Shown here one piece after another: positions 7,195-16,780 of a DNA stretch of 46,988 nt. Each line of letters begins with the position of its first letter. The stretch's first letter is position 1. The stretch covers positions 1-46,988 of the forward strand of contig CAYOBW010000020.1 in assembly GCA_964402115.1 (NCBI GenBank), read 5' to 3'. The DNA is from CAYOBW01 sp964402115. GTDB lineage: Bacteria; Verrucomicrobiota; Kiritimatiellia; UBA8416; CAYOBW01. Both the position numbers and the translations under genes were made by a program. A model generated the notes under the pieces. The model made no database searches. It was not told the DNA's origin and saw nothing but the letters and a program-made list of their open reading frames with translations.

Positions 7195-8298
7195 ATGAGT
7201 GAAGCAGCCAGTTCCACACGCAAACTCGGCGTTTTGATCCACGGCGCGGGCTGGGTTTCCGGCCAGCACATCGCGGCGTTCAAGAACAACCCGCACGCAG
7301 AGGTGGTGGCCATCTGCAGCCGCACGCGCGAGGGCGCGGCGCGGCGTGCGACCGCGGCCGGGCTGGACGTCCCGTGCTTCGACGACTACGCGCAAGCCCT
7401 GGCGCAGCCCGGCGTCGACATCGTCTCCGTCTGCACGCCACAGCACCTGCACGCGGCGCACACGATCGCGGCCGCGCGGGCGGGCAAGCACCTCGTCATC
7501 GAGAAGCCGGTGGCCCAGTCGCCCGAGGAGCTGGATGCCATGCTGGCCGCGGTCCGCGCGGCCGGCGTCAAGACGGTCGTCAGCTTCGTGCTGCGCTGGA
7601 ACCCGCTGTTCCAGACGCTCAAGCGCATGGCGGCGGACGATGCCTTCGGCGAGATCTATGCCGTGGAGACCGACTACCAGAGCTACTGCGGCGACTGGTG
7701 GGGCGGCTACGCGGTCGGCCGCACGCGGGAGCTGGGCGGCAGCCCGTTCCTGCTCGCCGGCTGCCACGCCATCGACGCCCTGCGCTGGTTTGCCGCGCGC
7801 GGGGAGTTCGAGGCCGCCGACCCCGTGGAGGTGTTCGCGTGGGAGGGCGGCAAGCGCGGACGTTCCACGCGCCAGTACAACCCCGTGACCAACACCTGGC
7901 ACGAGGGCGAGCCCCTCGAGTACGCGGGGCTGGAGCTGGCGCTCGTGCGCTTTGCCAACGGGGTGCTGGGCAAGGTCTCGACGAACTTCGAGTGCATCCA
8001 GCCCTACGCGCTGCCCATCGAGATCTTCGGCGACAAGGGGTCGGTGAAGAACAACCGCGTCTGGTCGCACAAGTTCCCCGGGCAGAAGGAGTGGGTCGAG
8101 CTGCCGGCGACCGGCCCGGACAGCTCGGACGTGTCGCACCACCCCTTCCAGGGCGAAATGGACCACTTCGTCGACTGCATCCGCGCGGGCCGCGAATCGC
8201 ACTGCAACCTGGCCGACGCCGCCAAAACGCACGCCATCGTCTTCGCTGCCCGCGCCTGCTACAGCACCGGCCGTCCCGTGCGGATCGCGCCGATATGA
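7195..8298 (+). CDS. Gfo/Idh/MocA family oxidoreductase (cytoplasmic)
   Basis: A 367-residue NAD(P)-dependent oxidoreductase. ATG 7195 has GGAGG about 9 bases upstream. The N-terminal Rossmann motif is 'GVLIHGAGWVSGQH', the family 'EKP' motif is at residues 102-104 ('VIEKPVAQ'), and the active-site helix carries 'GCHAIDALRW' near residue 189. There is no Tat or Sec signal, unlike the homologue at 1127. It probably oxidises or reduces a sugar or cyclitol in the cytoplasm. The stop overlaps the ATG of mnmA (ATGA), so the two genes are translationally coupled. That pairing has no obvious metabolic logic and may simply reflect compact gene packing. Confidence 0.88.
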   Translation: MSEAASSTRKLGVLIHGAGWVSGQHIAAFKNNPHAEVVAICSRTREGAARRATAAGLDVPCFDDYAQALAQPGVDIVSVCTPQHLHAAHTIAAARAGKHLVIEKPVAQSPEELDAMLAAVRAAGVKTVVSFVLRWNPLFQTLKRMAADDAFGEIYAVETDYQSYCGDWWGGYAVGRTRELGGSPFLLAGCHAIDALRWFAARGEFEAADPVEVFAWEGGKRGRSTRQYNPVTNTWHEGEPLEYAGLELALVRFANGVLGKVSTNFECIQPYALPIEIFGDKGSVKNNRVWSHKFPGQKEWVELPATGPDSSDVSHHPFQGEMDHFVDCIRAGRESHCNLADAAKTHAIVFAARACYSTGRPVRIAPI

Positions 8299-9437
8299 GC
8301 GAGACGGGCACAACGGTCCTGGTGGGCATGAGCGGCGGGGTGGACTCGGCCGTCACGGCCGCGCTGCTGCAGCGGGCGGGCTGCACGGTGATCGGCGCGA
8401 CCATGCAGGTGTGGGACGCCGCCTATCCGCTCGCGGACGTCGGCCGCTCGGCCTGCTACGGCCCAGGGGAGTGGCGCGACATCGAGGCCGCCCGGCAGCA
8501 GGCGCAGCGGCTGGGGATCGCCCACCACGTCGTGCCGCTGGCTGAGGACTACCGGCGCTGCGTCATCGACTACTTCCGGGACGAGTACCTCCAGGGCCGC
8601 ACGCCCAACCCTTGCGTCCGCTGCAACCACGAGGTGAAGTTCGGGCTCCTGCCGGAGCGGGCGCGCCAGCTCGGGCTCCGCTTCGACACCTTCGCCACGG
8701 GCCATTACGCGCGGGTGGAGACCGACCCCGCCTCGGGACGCCGCGTGCTGAAGCGCGCGGCGGACCGCCGCAAGGACCAGTCCTACTTCCTCTCCCACCT
8801 GCGCCAGGAACAGCTCGCCACGCTGCGGCTCCCGCTCGGCACGCGCACCAAGGACGAGGTGCGCGCCATCGCGCGGGAACTCGGCTGGGACGACGTGGCG
8901 GCGAAGGAGGAGAGCCAGGATTTCATCGAGGCGAAGGACTACGGCGTGCTCTTCGCAGCCGGCGAAGTGCGTCCCGGCCCGATCCTTGACCTGGCCGGAC
9001 GCACCATCGGCGAGCACCGCGGAATCGTGCACTACACGATCGGCCAGCGCAAGGGGCTGGGCCTGGGCGGCGCGGGCGAACCGCTCTACGTGCTGCGCAT
9101 CGAGGCCTGCGCCAACAGCCTTACCGTCGGCCCGTACGAACGGCTGTTCGCCCGGCGCCTGCGGGTCGTGCGCTTGAACTGGATCGCCCTGGCGGCAGCG
9201 CCGGCTGCCCCGCTGGCCCTGCAGGTGCGGATCCGGCAGCAACACCAGGAAGCGCCGGCGGTCGTGACACCGGCGGAGGGAGACAGCGTGCAGGTCGCGT
9301 TCGAGACCGCGCAGATGTCGGTCACCCCGGGCCAGACCGCAGTCTTCTACCGGGACGACGAGGTGGCGGGCGGCGGCACGATCGAGACGGTGGAACCCGA
9401 GCTTACTTCTTCAACGGCATCGGATTGCAGAGGTTGA
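8295..9437 (+). CDS. mnmA: tRNA 2-thiouridine(34) synthase MnmA, variant lacking the second catalytic Cys
   Basis: A 380-residue enzyme that thiolates U34 of Lys, Glu and Gln tRNAs. The PP-loop 'SGGVDS' is at residues 13-18, the tRNA-binding 'NPCVRCNHEVKFG' near 105-117, 'GHYAR' near 136, 'KDQSYFL' near 160 and the 'YTIGQRKGLG' loop near 250. Cys110 matches the first catalytic cysteine. Where the classical enzyme has a second cysteine ('GICF'), this one reads 'ESQDFIE' (residues 206-212), with Ile at the Cys position. Instead it has Cys54 in 'CYGPGE' and a CxxC at 107-110. This resembles three-cysteine iron-sulfur thiolases such as TtuA. Start 8295 is set by the ATGA overlap. The last 35 bases overlap the convergent small gene. 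Confidence 0.93.
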   Translation: MSETGTTVLVGMSGGVDSAVTAALLQRAGCTVIGATMQVWDAAYPLADVGRSACYGPGEWRDIEAARQQAQRLGIAHHVVPLAEDYRRCVIDYFRDEYLQGRTPNPCVRCNHEVKFGLLPERARQLGLRFDTFATGHYARVETDPASGRRVLKRAADRRKDQSYFLSHLRQEQLATLRLPLGTRTKDEVRAIARELGWDDVAAKEESQDFIEAKDYGVLFAAGEVRPGPILDLAGRTIGEHRGIVHYTIGQRKGLGLGGAGEPLYVLRIEACANSLTVGPYERLFARRLRVVRLNWIALAAAPAAPLALQVRIRQQHQEAPAVVTPAEGDSVQVAFETAQMSVTPGQTAVFYRDDEVAGGGTIETVEPELTSSTASDCRG

Positions 9438-9594
9438 CCTTGTTGTCAGCCACGCGTCCGCAGTTGAAGCAGAGGAACTTGGGATTGGCCACGAGATCGC
9501 GGATCTCGTCGAACTTGCCCTCGCTGACCAATACGCACATGTGCCCCGGGTGATCGTGATGCTGCCCGCAAGTGTTTGTATTCTTTTCGCTCAT
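9403..9594 (-). CDS. Small Cys/His-rich zinc-ribbon-like protein (63 aa)
   Basis: ATG 9594 is preceded by AGGAGG with 6-base spacing, which favours it over longer frames. The 63 residues include a His-rich patch ('CGQHHDHPGH', Cys9 to His18), Cys20, a central 'SEGKFDEIRDLV' and a 'CFNCGR' knuckle (Cys42, Cys45) with a further 'NLCNP' Cys at 56. The pattern is consistent with zinc binding. I recall similar short uncharacterised proteins in diverse anaerobes, but the function is unknown. The 3' end overlaps the 3' end of mnmA by 35 bases in convergent orientation, and the DEAD-box helicase gene lies 85 bases upstream on the same strand. Confidence 0.8.
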   Translation of the reverse strand: MSEKNTNTCGQHHDHPGHMCVLVSEGKFDEIRDLVANPKFLCFNCGRVADNKVNLCNPMPLKK

Positions 9595-9679
9595 GGTGCG
9601 CCTCCTGTCCGCATTCGCTGTCGTTCCCAATAGCCACCCGTGCCGTGAAAGTCAAGCATCTCCGGAAATCCCCGCCCGC

Positions 9680-11065
<1,386 letters not shown>

Positions 11066-11298
11066 GTGAGTTCTCCTGGTTTGGCCGGCTTTACTTCCCA
11101 GCCTGCCGGGCAGGAGAAGACGAAGACCGAACGGTTGCTGAACTCCGGTATTAGACTACACCCCGCCCGCCGTGTCAATCTTCGATATGTTTGACCAAAA
11201 TCCACGGGGGGGAAAGGACCTGATCGCGGTCGCTTGAGGCTTTTGCAGGAGCCTTCATTACTTGCCGCATTTCCGAGTTGACTCTAATTCATGCATGC

Positions 11299-11324
11299 AT
11301 ATATTCGTTTCAAGTCGAATATAT
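11299..11324 (+). promoter_or_regulatory. Operator-like palindrome before the second AAA_14 ATPase
   Basis: ATATATTCG (11299-11307) and CGAATATAT (11316-11324) are perfect 9-bp complements with an 8-nt spacer. The site is AT-rich within a GC-rich genome and ends 19 bases before the ATG at 11344, where a repressor would block transcription or a hairpin would mask the ribosome site. No regulator gene is adjacent, so autoregulation is possible but unproven. Confidence 0.5.
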
Positions 11325-11343
11325 ACACGGACTGGAGAAGCCT

Positions 11344-12474
11344 ATGGAACGGTATCTGAGGGCGGCTGTGTTGGAAGATCTGAAGGAGAAAATGGTGTTT
11401 CTGGGCGGGCCGCGGCAGGTGGGCAAGACAACGGTTGCGCTGAACCTGCTGCCCGGCGGCAACGAGACGCATCCCGCCTATCTGAGTTGGGATAACCTTG
11501 CAGCCAAACGGGCACTGCTCCAAGGGGCGTTGCCGACCAACGAGAAACTGATCATCCTCGACGAGATCCACAAGTACAAAGGCTGGCGGAACCTTGTCAA
11601 AGGCTTCTATGACAGCAACAAATCGAAACGGCAGTTCCTGATCACGGGCTCGGCTAGATTGGATCACTACCGAAGGGGCGGCGACTCGCTTCAAGGGCGA
11701 TACCACTATCATCGCCTGCACCCACTGTCGCTCTACGAGGCGAATCCCACCCCCACGCAGGCGGACCTTCGCCATCTGCTTCAATTCGGGGGATTCCCTG
11801 AACCCTTTCTGAAGGGAAATGCCCGCCACTGGAAACGGTGGCAAAGGGAGCGCCAGAGCAGGGTGATCCAGGAGGATCTCGTGAGCCTCGAACGGGTCGA
11901 CGAAGTGTCGCAACTGGATCTGCTGTCGCAGGTGTTACCTGCGCGAGTCGGTTCGCCGCTTTCCGTCAACAATCTGCGACAGGATCTATCGGTGGCGTTC
12001 GAAACGGCGGAACGATGGATCACCATCCTGGAGAACCTGTACTTCTGCTTTCGTATTCAGCCGTATGGACTTCCACGGCTCCGGGCCGCCCGAAAGGAGA
12101 AGAAGCTGTACATGTGGGATTGGTCGGTTTGTGAAAACGAGGCCGCCCGCTTTGAAAACGCCATCGCCTCCAATCTCCTGAAGTATTGTCACCGCCTGGA
12201 GGACAGCGAAGGGGATCGCATGGAACTGCGGTTCGTGCGCGACTCCCAGGGCCGGGAGTTGGACTTCGTTGTCGTCCGAGACGGGGTCCCCGTGTTTGCC
12301 GTGGAATGCAAGACCGGCGACAGGGACCTTAGTCGGAATGTCGCCTACTTCGCCACGCGCACGAATGTTCCCGTCTTCTACCAGGTCCACATGGGGGATC
12401 GCGACTATGAGATCGCGGCGTGCAAGGCCCGCGTTCTTCCATTCACAACCTTCGCCCGCATGCTGGCAGTGTAG
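11344..12474 (+). CDS. AAA_14/DUF4143 family ATPase, second copy
   Basis: ATG 11344 is chosen because GGAG lies about 7 bases upstream and the protein then begins 'MERYLRAAV', a usual family start; a TTG at 11278 would add 22 residues reading through the palindrome. The 376-residue protein has Walker A 'GGPRQVGKTT' near residue 21, Walker B 'LIILDEIHKY' near 71, the sensor-like 'FLITGSARLD', a DUF4143 middle and a C-terminal 'ELDFVVVRDG...AVECKTG' PD-(D/E)xK-like core. It is only distantly related to the copy at 5982. Base composition is lower in GC than the neighbouring genes, which fits recent acquisition. The function of this family is not established. Confidence 0.85.
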   Translation: MERYLRAAVLEDLKEKMVFLGGPRQVGKTTVALNLLPGGNETHPAYLSWDNLAAKRALLQGALPTNEKLIILDEIHKYKGWRNLVKGFYDSNKSKRQFLITGSARLDHYRRGGDSLQGRYHYHRLHPLSLYEANPTPTQADLRHLLQFGGFPEPFLKGNARHWKRWQRERQSRVIQEDLVSLERVDEVSQLDLLSQVLPARVGSPLSVNNLRQDLSVAFETAERWITILENLYFCFRIQPYGLPRLRAARKEKKLYMWDWSVCENEAARFENAIASNLLKYCHRLEDSEGDRMELRFVRDSQGRELDFVVVRDGVPVFAVECKTGDRDLSRNVAYFATRTNVPVFYQVHMGDRDYEIAACKARVLPFTTFARMLAV

Positions 12475-12506
12475 ACTCGGCAGGGTGCATGGAAGAGTAG
12501 TCCGTA

Positions 12507-12596
12507 AACGGCCGGGGACGGCCGTCTCCATGGAGAGGGCAGGAGACGAGGCGTGGAGACGGCGGGGTCCCCGACGTTAGCGCCCCCCGTGTTACT
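12507..12596. repeat. Hairpin-forming dispersed repeat, copy 2
   Basis: Left arm AACGGCCGGGGACGGCCGTC and onward (12507-12530), loop (12531-12553) and right arm (12554-12579) match copy 1 at 2477-2566 nearly base for base. The shared C-rich tail (GCCCCCC, GTGTTACT) runs to 12596 and overlaps the last codon and stop of the aspartyl-protease gene. The position between two convergent genes would suit a bidirectional terminator. Confidence 0.75.
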
Positions 12597-13518
12597 AGGG
12601 CCTTCCGATATGGGCGGCGCGCGGCACAAGCAGCAGCGTGCGCTCGCGATAGTCCAGCGTGAGGGTGAAGCGCTCGAGAAACGGCGTGCCGAGAATGCCG
12701 GCGTAGGCGCCGGCCGGCGGCGCCTCCCCCGCCAGCGCGTCGACGACGGCGGACACGTTCGCCGCGCGCGCCGCGCCCACGGCCAGGACATCCAGTGCCA
12801 TGCGCCGCGGTTGCGCGTCCACGGCGCCCGCCCCGCCGGCCGGCGCCGCGCCCAACCCCAGCCGCGTGGCGGCGGCGGGCCGCAGCACCACCTCGGCGGC
12901 GCCGGTGTCGAGCAGGAACGGCAGCGTGGCGCTCCGCCCCGCCGCGCTCACGAGCGCGGGCACGTGAATCAATCGGTCCCGCAGCGTGAAGCGCACGCGC
13001 GCCGCACCCGGCGGAACCGGCTCGTCCGCACCGGCCGCGGCGGCGGACCGGCGCGCGACAGGGGCGAAGGTCACCTGCCGCGCCCCGTAATCCAGCGTCG
13101 TGACGAAGCGCTCCAGGAACGAGCAGCCGAGCAGCCCGTGGTAGTCAAGCCCGTGGTCCAACCGCAGGGACAAGGCCTGGGGCGGGTCGAAGACAAAAAC
13201 CCGCAGGTCGCGCACTTCGGCGGCACCCGCCGCCAGCGAGCGCACGACGCCGGTAGCCTGCGTGGCTGTGACGGGCTGTGTGCGCAGGCCGAGCGCGCGG
13301 GCGGTGCGGGGCGTGAGCACGGTCTCCGTCGCACCCGTATCGAGGATGAAGGTGAAAGGCCCCTGCCCGTCGATCCGCACCTCGGCGAAGACCAGGCCCG
13401 CTTCCAGGCGGATCGGCACGGCCGGGGCGCCGCACGCGGCGGACAGGAGCGCGGAGAGCGCAGCGACGCACAACCGACGCGCGGAATCGGGCGCGAGGCG
13501 GGCGCGAGCCGGGGGCAC
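12595..13518 (-). CDS. Secreted retropepsin-like aspartyl protease with two DTGA motifs
   Basis: A GTG start directly follows the stop of the ankyrin gene (TAG then GTG), so translation is probably coupled; no clear ribosome site is seen. The N-terminus has a basic start and a hydrophobic stretch ending 'LLSAACGAPA', which could be a Sec signal or a weak lipobox. Two homologous halves follow, each starting with the aspartyl catalytic signature: 'FILDTGATETVL' near residue 57 and 'FLLDTGAAEVVL' near residue 200. A single chain with two such halves could form an intramolecular dimer like pepsin, whereas bacterial retropepsin-like proteins often have one motif. Substrate is unknown. The 3' end overlaps a dispersed repeat. 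It is the last gene of a five-gene minus-strand cluster of exported proteins. Confidence 0.85.
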   Translation of the reverse strand: MPPARARLAPDSARRLCVAALSALLSAACGAPAVPIRLEAGLVFAEVRIDGQGPFTFILDTGATETVLTPRTARALGLRTQPVTATQATGVVRSLAAGAAEVRDLRVFVFDPPQALSLRLDHGLDYHGLLGCSFLERFVTTLDYGARQVTFAPVARRSAAAAGADEPVPPGAARVRFTLRDRLIHVPALVSAAGRSATLPFLLDTGAAEVVLRPAAATRLGLGAAPAGGAGAVDAQPRRMALDVLAVGAARAANVSAVVDALAGEAPPAGAYAGILGTPFLERFTLTLDYRERTLLLVPRAAHIGRP

Positions 13519-14295
13519 CTAAGGCCGGGCCCCGGCGCGGGTGAGCAACACGACAAGATCCGGATGCCGCCGGTTCGCGGCCAGCCGCAGCGCCGTGTCG
13601 CCGGCCTGGTCGCGGGCGTCCGGATCGGCGCCGTGCGCGAGCAGCAGGCGCGCGGCGTCGAGATGGCCCCGCTCCGTTGCAATCATCAGCGCGCTGCGCC
13701 CCGACACATCCGTGCCGTCGACATCGGCCCCCTGCGCGAGCAGCAGGCTCACGACGGCCGTGTGCCCGTTGCGCGCCGCGTACAGCAGCGCCGTGGCGCC
13801 TTCGTCCGTGCGCCGGTCCGCCTCCGCCCCATGCAGCAAGAGCAGCCCGGCGATGTCGGCGAAGCCGCCGGCCGCGGCGCCCATCAGCGCCGTCGCGCCA
13901 CTCCGATTCTGCCGGTTCACCTCGGCGCCCGCGGCCAGGAGCTGCGCCACCTTGTCCGCATCGCCCTCCGCGGCGGCCAGCATCAGCTCGGAGTTCCCGC
14001 GCAGCACCTTCTGCTCGATCCGGTTGCGCAGCTCGTTCTGGCTGGCCACGCGAGCCGCCGTGGCATACACGACCAGGTGCGTGCCGACCTCGCGCGTGAC
14101 GAAATCGGAGGGCTCGACCACGGCGCCCGCGACCATTGTGCCGCCCGGCCCCTGGCGCATGAACGGCTCGACGCGATACGCGGTGGGATAGCGGTACTCC
14201 GTGACGACCTTGAGTTCAGCCGCCGGCAACCCAGCGGCGCAGACGCTGAACAGAAGGACGGCACGTGTAGCCAAACCTGACCGGATCCTGTGCAT
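13519..14295 (-). CDS. Exported ankyrin-repeat protein
   Basis: ATG 14295 has GGGAGA about 6 bases upstream and starts a 258-residue protein with a Sec-type signal ('AVLLFSVCAAGLPAA'). A region of about 75 residues of no recognised fold comes first. Then come four to five ankyrin repeats with the usual 'TALMGAAAGGFADIAGLLL' and 'LLAQGADVDGTDVSGRSAL' rhythm, up to the C-terminus. Ankyrin repeats bind proteins. The stop codon abuts the GTG of the aspartyl protease, so the two may form a binding/protease pair in the periplasm. The beta-helix gene lies 184 bases upstream on the same strand. Confidence 0.88.
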   Translation of the reverse strand: MHRIRSGLATRAVLLFSVCAAGLPAAELKVVTEYRYPTAYRVEPFMRQGPGGTMVAGAVVEPSDFVTREVGTHLVVYATAARVASQNELRNRIEQKVLRGNSELMLAAAEGDADKVAQLLAAGAEVNRQNRSGATALMGAAAGGFADIAGLLLLHGAEADRRTDEGATALLYAARNGHTAVVSLLLAQGADVDGTDVSGRSALMIATERGHLDAARLLLAHGADPDARDQAGDTALRLAANRRHPDLVVLLTRAGARP

Positions 14296-14479
14296 GGCTG
14301 TCTCCCTTGTGGCATAGGATAACTCCCGCACCCGGTCCCGGGCAAGCCGCGTTTGCGTGCTGCGTTCGTACGCCCCGACCGTTGTACACCGGCTATGACT
14401 CCCTGGTGTGCATCGCAAGCGGAATCGCCAGGCGGCATGCTCCCTCATGTGGCCCGGCGCCCGCCGGAACGCCAGGCGG

Positions 14480-15634
14480 CTATTTCCAGGCGAGGTTGAC
14501 CCAGGGCTCCGGGACGGCGCCGAAGCCGACAACCTGGCACGAGTTGCCGGCGGCCACGTCGAAGTTGGCGCTCGTGCTGCCGAAGGCGCTGTTGCGGGAG
14601 ATGAAAGAGCCGACGTCGCCGACATCGAAACCCTTCCTGTTGGCGACGCTGTGATTGTCGACGGCCGAGGCTGACAGACCCTCGACCTTGACCCCGGAAC
14701 CGGTCTTGACAAAACCGTTGGCGAGACTGAGGTTCCCGGCGGCCACACAGTTCCCTGACACTCGCACGCCCTCGTCGGCATTGGCCATGACCACGCAGCG
14801 AAGCGCCGCGGACCCCGCGTCGGCATCGATTCCGTCGTCGCGGTTCGCCACCGCCGTGGAATCGCCCACCAGGCCTCCTCCGGTGCGAATCTTGACGCCG
14901 TCCTCGCTGCCGTGCGTCGCGCAGGCAAGCACCAGGCTGCCGGTGTCCACCTCGACGCCATCGCCGCTGGCGCTGCTGTCTCCCGCGCAGCAGCGCAGCG
15001 CGATGCAGCCGTGGCTGCCGTGGATGCCGTCATGCCCGTTGGCGAGGACGGTGCAATCCGTGACCAGCGCGCCGCTGTGCGCATCGAGCCCGTGCTGGGC
15101 GTTGCTCCAGGCTGTGCACCGCACGAACAGGCTGCTGTTCTCCGCTTCCATGCCGATGTTGCCGTTGGCGCAGGAGCGGCAGTCGCGGACGATGACGGAG
15201 AAGCCGGCGGTGAGCCCGTTGCCGGCATTGCCTGCCAGCAGGAGGCCCTCGAAGCAGCCGTTGGTGACCGCAACGGCGTGAATCCCCGCGCCGCCCCAGC
15301 CCGAGACGCTGCCGTTGCGCACGCTGATCCGCCGCGCGGACGGAACGACCGCAATGCCGTGTCCCGACCCCGGCACGCCCTGGAGCGCAAACCCGTTCAA
15401 GTCCAGCACCACATCGTCGGCGGCGATGGTAATGCCCGGCGCGTTGGACACGCCCACGGCGTTGCCGGTCAGCCGGTAGTGGCCCGGCGCCGTGATCGTG
15501 TACGGCAGCATCCAGGGGGCAATCGACACCCCGCCGACCGCACCCGCGGGTGCGGCGGCAGGCGCCAGCGCGACGCCCAGCGCGACGGCCAGGCCGAAAC
15601 GCCGCCAGCCCGTCAGTATTTGAAGTTGATCCAT
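14480..15634 (-). CDS. Secreted right-handed beta-helix protein (paralogue 2)
   Basis: A 384-residue protein with an N-terminal signal ('FGLAVALGVALAPAAAPAGA') and then short parallel beta-helix coils. Each coil has an Asn/Gly turn and often a Cys, as in 'CRSCANGNIGMEAENSS' and 'CTVLANGHDGIHGSHG'. The first coils include 'VVLDLNGFALQGV', which matches the neighbouring paralogue ('VTLDLNGFTLAGV'). The C-terminus 'EPWVNLAWK' also matches the paralogue's 'NPWINFKY'. The fold is that of pectate lyases, NosD and adhesins; no lyase active-site signature is evident. ATG 15634 overlaps the upstream gene by 22 bases and lacks a ribosome site, so it probably depends on translational coupling. Confidence 0.85.
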   Translation of the reverse strand: MDQLQILTGWRRFGLAVALGVALAPAAAPAGAVGGVSIAPWMLPYTITAPGHYRLTGNAVGVSNAPGITIAADDVVLDLNGFALQGVPGSGHGIAVVPSARRISVRNGSVSGWGGAGIHAVAVTNGCFEGLLLAGNAGNGLTAGFSVIVRDCRSCANGNIGMEAENSSLFVRCTAWSNAQHGLDAHSGALVTDCTVLANGHDGIHGSHGCIALRCCAGDSSASGDGVEVDTGSLVLACATHGSEDGVKIRTGGGLVGDSTAVANRDDGIDADAGSAALRCVVMANADEGVRVSGNCVAAGNLSLANGFVKTGSGVKVEGLSASAVDNHSVANRKGFDVGDVGSFISRNSAFGSTSANFDVAAGNSCQVVGFGAVPEPWVNLAWK

Positions 15635-16722
15635 GGGTTCGAGGGGAGTGAGGCTCCCGCGTTGGTGGACACCTGGAACTGGTTGCCGGAAACCACCGTG
15701 TAGTCGTTGCTGTCGGCATTGCGGGTGGACGTGTTGCGGGCGATGAAGTTGCCGGCGCTGGCGACGGCCAGGCCCACGGTGTTGCCGACGAGGTTGTTGT
15801 TGTCAATGCGGTTGGCTTTGCCGGTGGCGCGAATGCCAGCGGTGTTGGTCCAGCAGTTGTTCTCGCTGGCCCAGGCGCGGTCGGTCAACAGGATGCCGTC
15901 ACCGCCATTGAGCCCTGCCGTGCAGCCCCGGACAGATACGCCCTCACCCGCCTGAATGCCGTCGTCGTGGTTGTAATAGGCCACGCTATCGCGCGCCAGG
16001 CTGCCGGCGGCGAGGCGGATGCCGTCGCCGTTGCGGTAGGCGGAACAGGCGCGCACGACACTGCCGGTGCCCAAATTGGCGCCGGCGCCGACGTTCTCGC
16101 GAAACGTGCAGGCTTCCACGACGCAGCCGGGCCCCGCGCTCACGCCATCGCCGAGGTTTTCCCGGCAGGCGCCGCCGCGAATCGTCGCGCTCCCGGCGGC
16201 GGAAATGCCATGCGCCTTGTTCGCGCGCGCCAGGCACTCGGCCACCACCGCGCCAACCCCCAGCGTGAAACCGTTGGTGGCGTTCCCGTCCGCCCGGCAC
16301 TCGCGGACGACGCCGGCGGGGCCGATGCGGATGCCGTCCCGGCCGTTTTCGCTGGCCGCCACGCCCTCAACGCGCATGCAGGCCACGGCCGGGGCCTCGA
16401 TCCCGCTTCCGCCCCAGCCGCGAATGCCGCCGTTGCGCACGACGAGACCGAGTGCATCGCTGGGGGCGTAGATGCCGCTCAGGCTGCCGGCCACGCCGGC
16501 CAGGGTGAAACCGTTCAGGTCCAGCGTTACGCCGGCTGCGAGCACGCGAATGCCGTGGGCGCCAGCCACGCCCTGCAGATCCTCCGTCAGCACGTAGCTG
16601 CCGGCGTTGGTGATGACGCAGGGCATGCTCGCGCGCCACAACTCCAGCCGGCCCTCTCCGGCCGCCGCCGCCCACGTCAGCGCCAGCCAGGCAAGCCCGG
16701 ACCACCTGTTTACTCTCTGCAT
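15613..16722 (-). CDS. Secreted right-handed beta-helix protein (paralogue 1)
   Basis: ATG 16722 has GGAGGG about 5 bases upstream and opens a signal peptide ('WSGLAWLALTWAAAAG'). The 369 residues are mostly 22-24-residue beta-helix coils carrying Cys and Asn-Gly turns, as in 'CRENLGDGVSAGPGC' and 'CSAYRNGDGIRLAAG'. The N-terminal strand 'VTLDLNGFTLAGV' and the C-terminal 'NPWINFKY' are shared with the downstream paralogue at 14480, so the pair arose by tandem duplication. The regular Cys at coil starts could stack as a ladder inside the helix. It is probably surface or extracellular; enzymatic activity is not evident. Confidence 0.87.
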   Translation of the reverse strand: MQRVNRWSGLAWLALTWAAAAGEGRLELWRASMPCVITNAGSYVLTEDLQGVAGAHGIRVLAAGVTLDLNGFTLAGVAGSLSGIYAPSDALGLVVRNGGIRGWGGSGIEAPAVACMRVEGVAASENGRDGIRIGPAGVVRECRADGNATNGFTLGVGAVVAECLARANKAHGISAAGSATIRGGACRENLGDGVSAGPGCVVEACTFRENVGAGANLGTGSVVRACSAYRNGDGIRLAAGSLARDSVAYYNHDDGIQAGEGVSVRGCTAGLNGGDGILLTDRAWASENNCWTNTAGIRATGKANRIDNNNLVGNTVGLAVASAGNFIARNTSTRNADSNDYTVVSGNQFQVSTNAGASLPSNPWINFKY

Positions 16723-16780
16723 TGAACCCTCCAAACGCGCCCGCAAAGCCCCCCTGCCGTCAAACCGCACCGCGGCCCCA

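Noticed and set aside
7374..8294. N-terminal extension of MnmA to 687 residues
   Set aside because: It is a shadow of the Gfo/Idh gene; MnmA starts at 8295 directly before its PP-loop.
12405..12580. Short frames starting 'METAVPGR' or similar near 2500 and 12500
   Set aside because: They are translations of the dispersed hairpin repeat, not genes.
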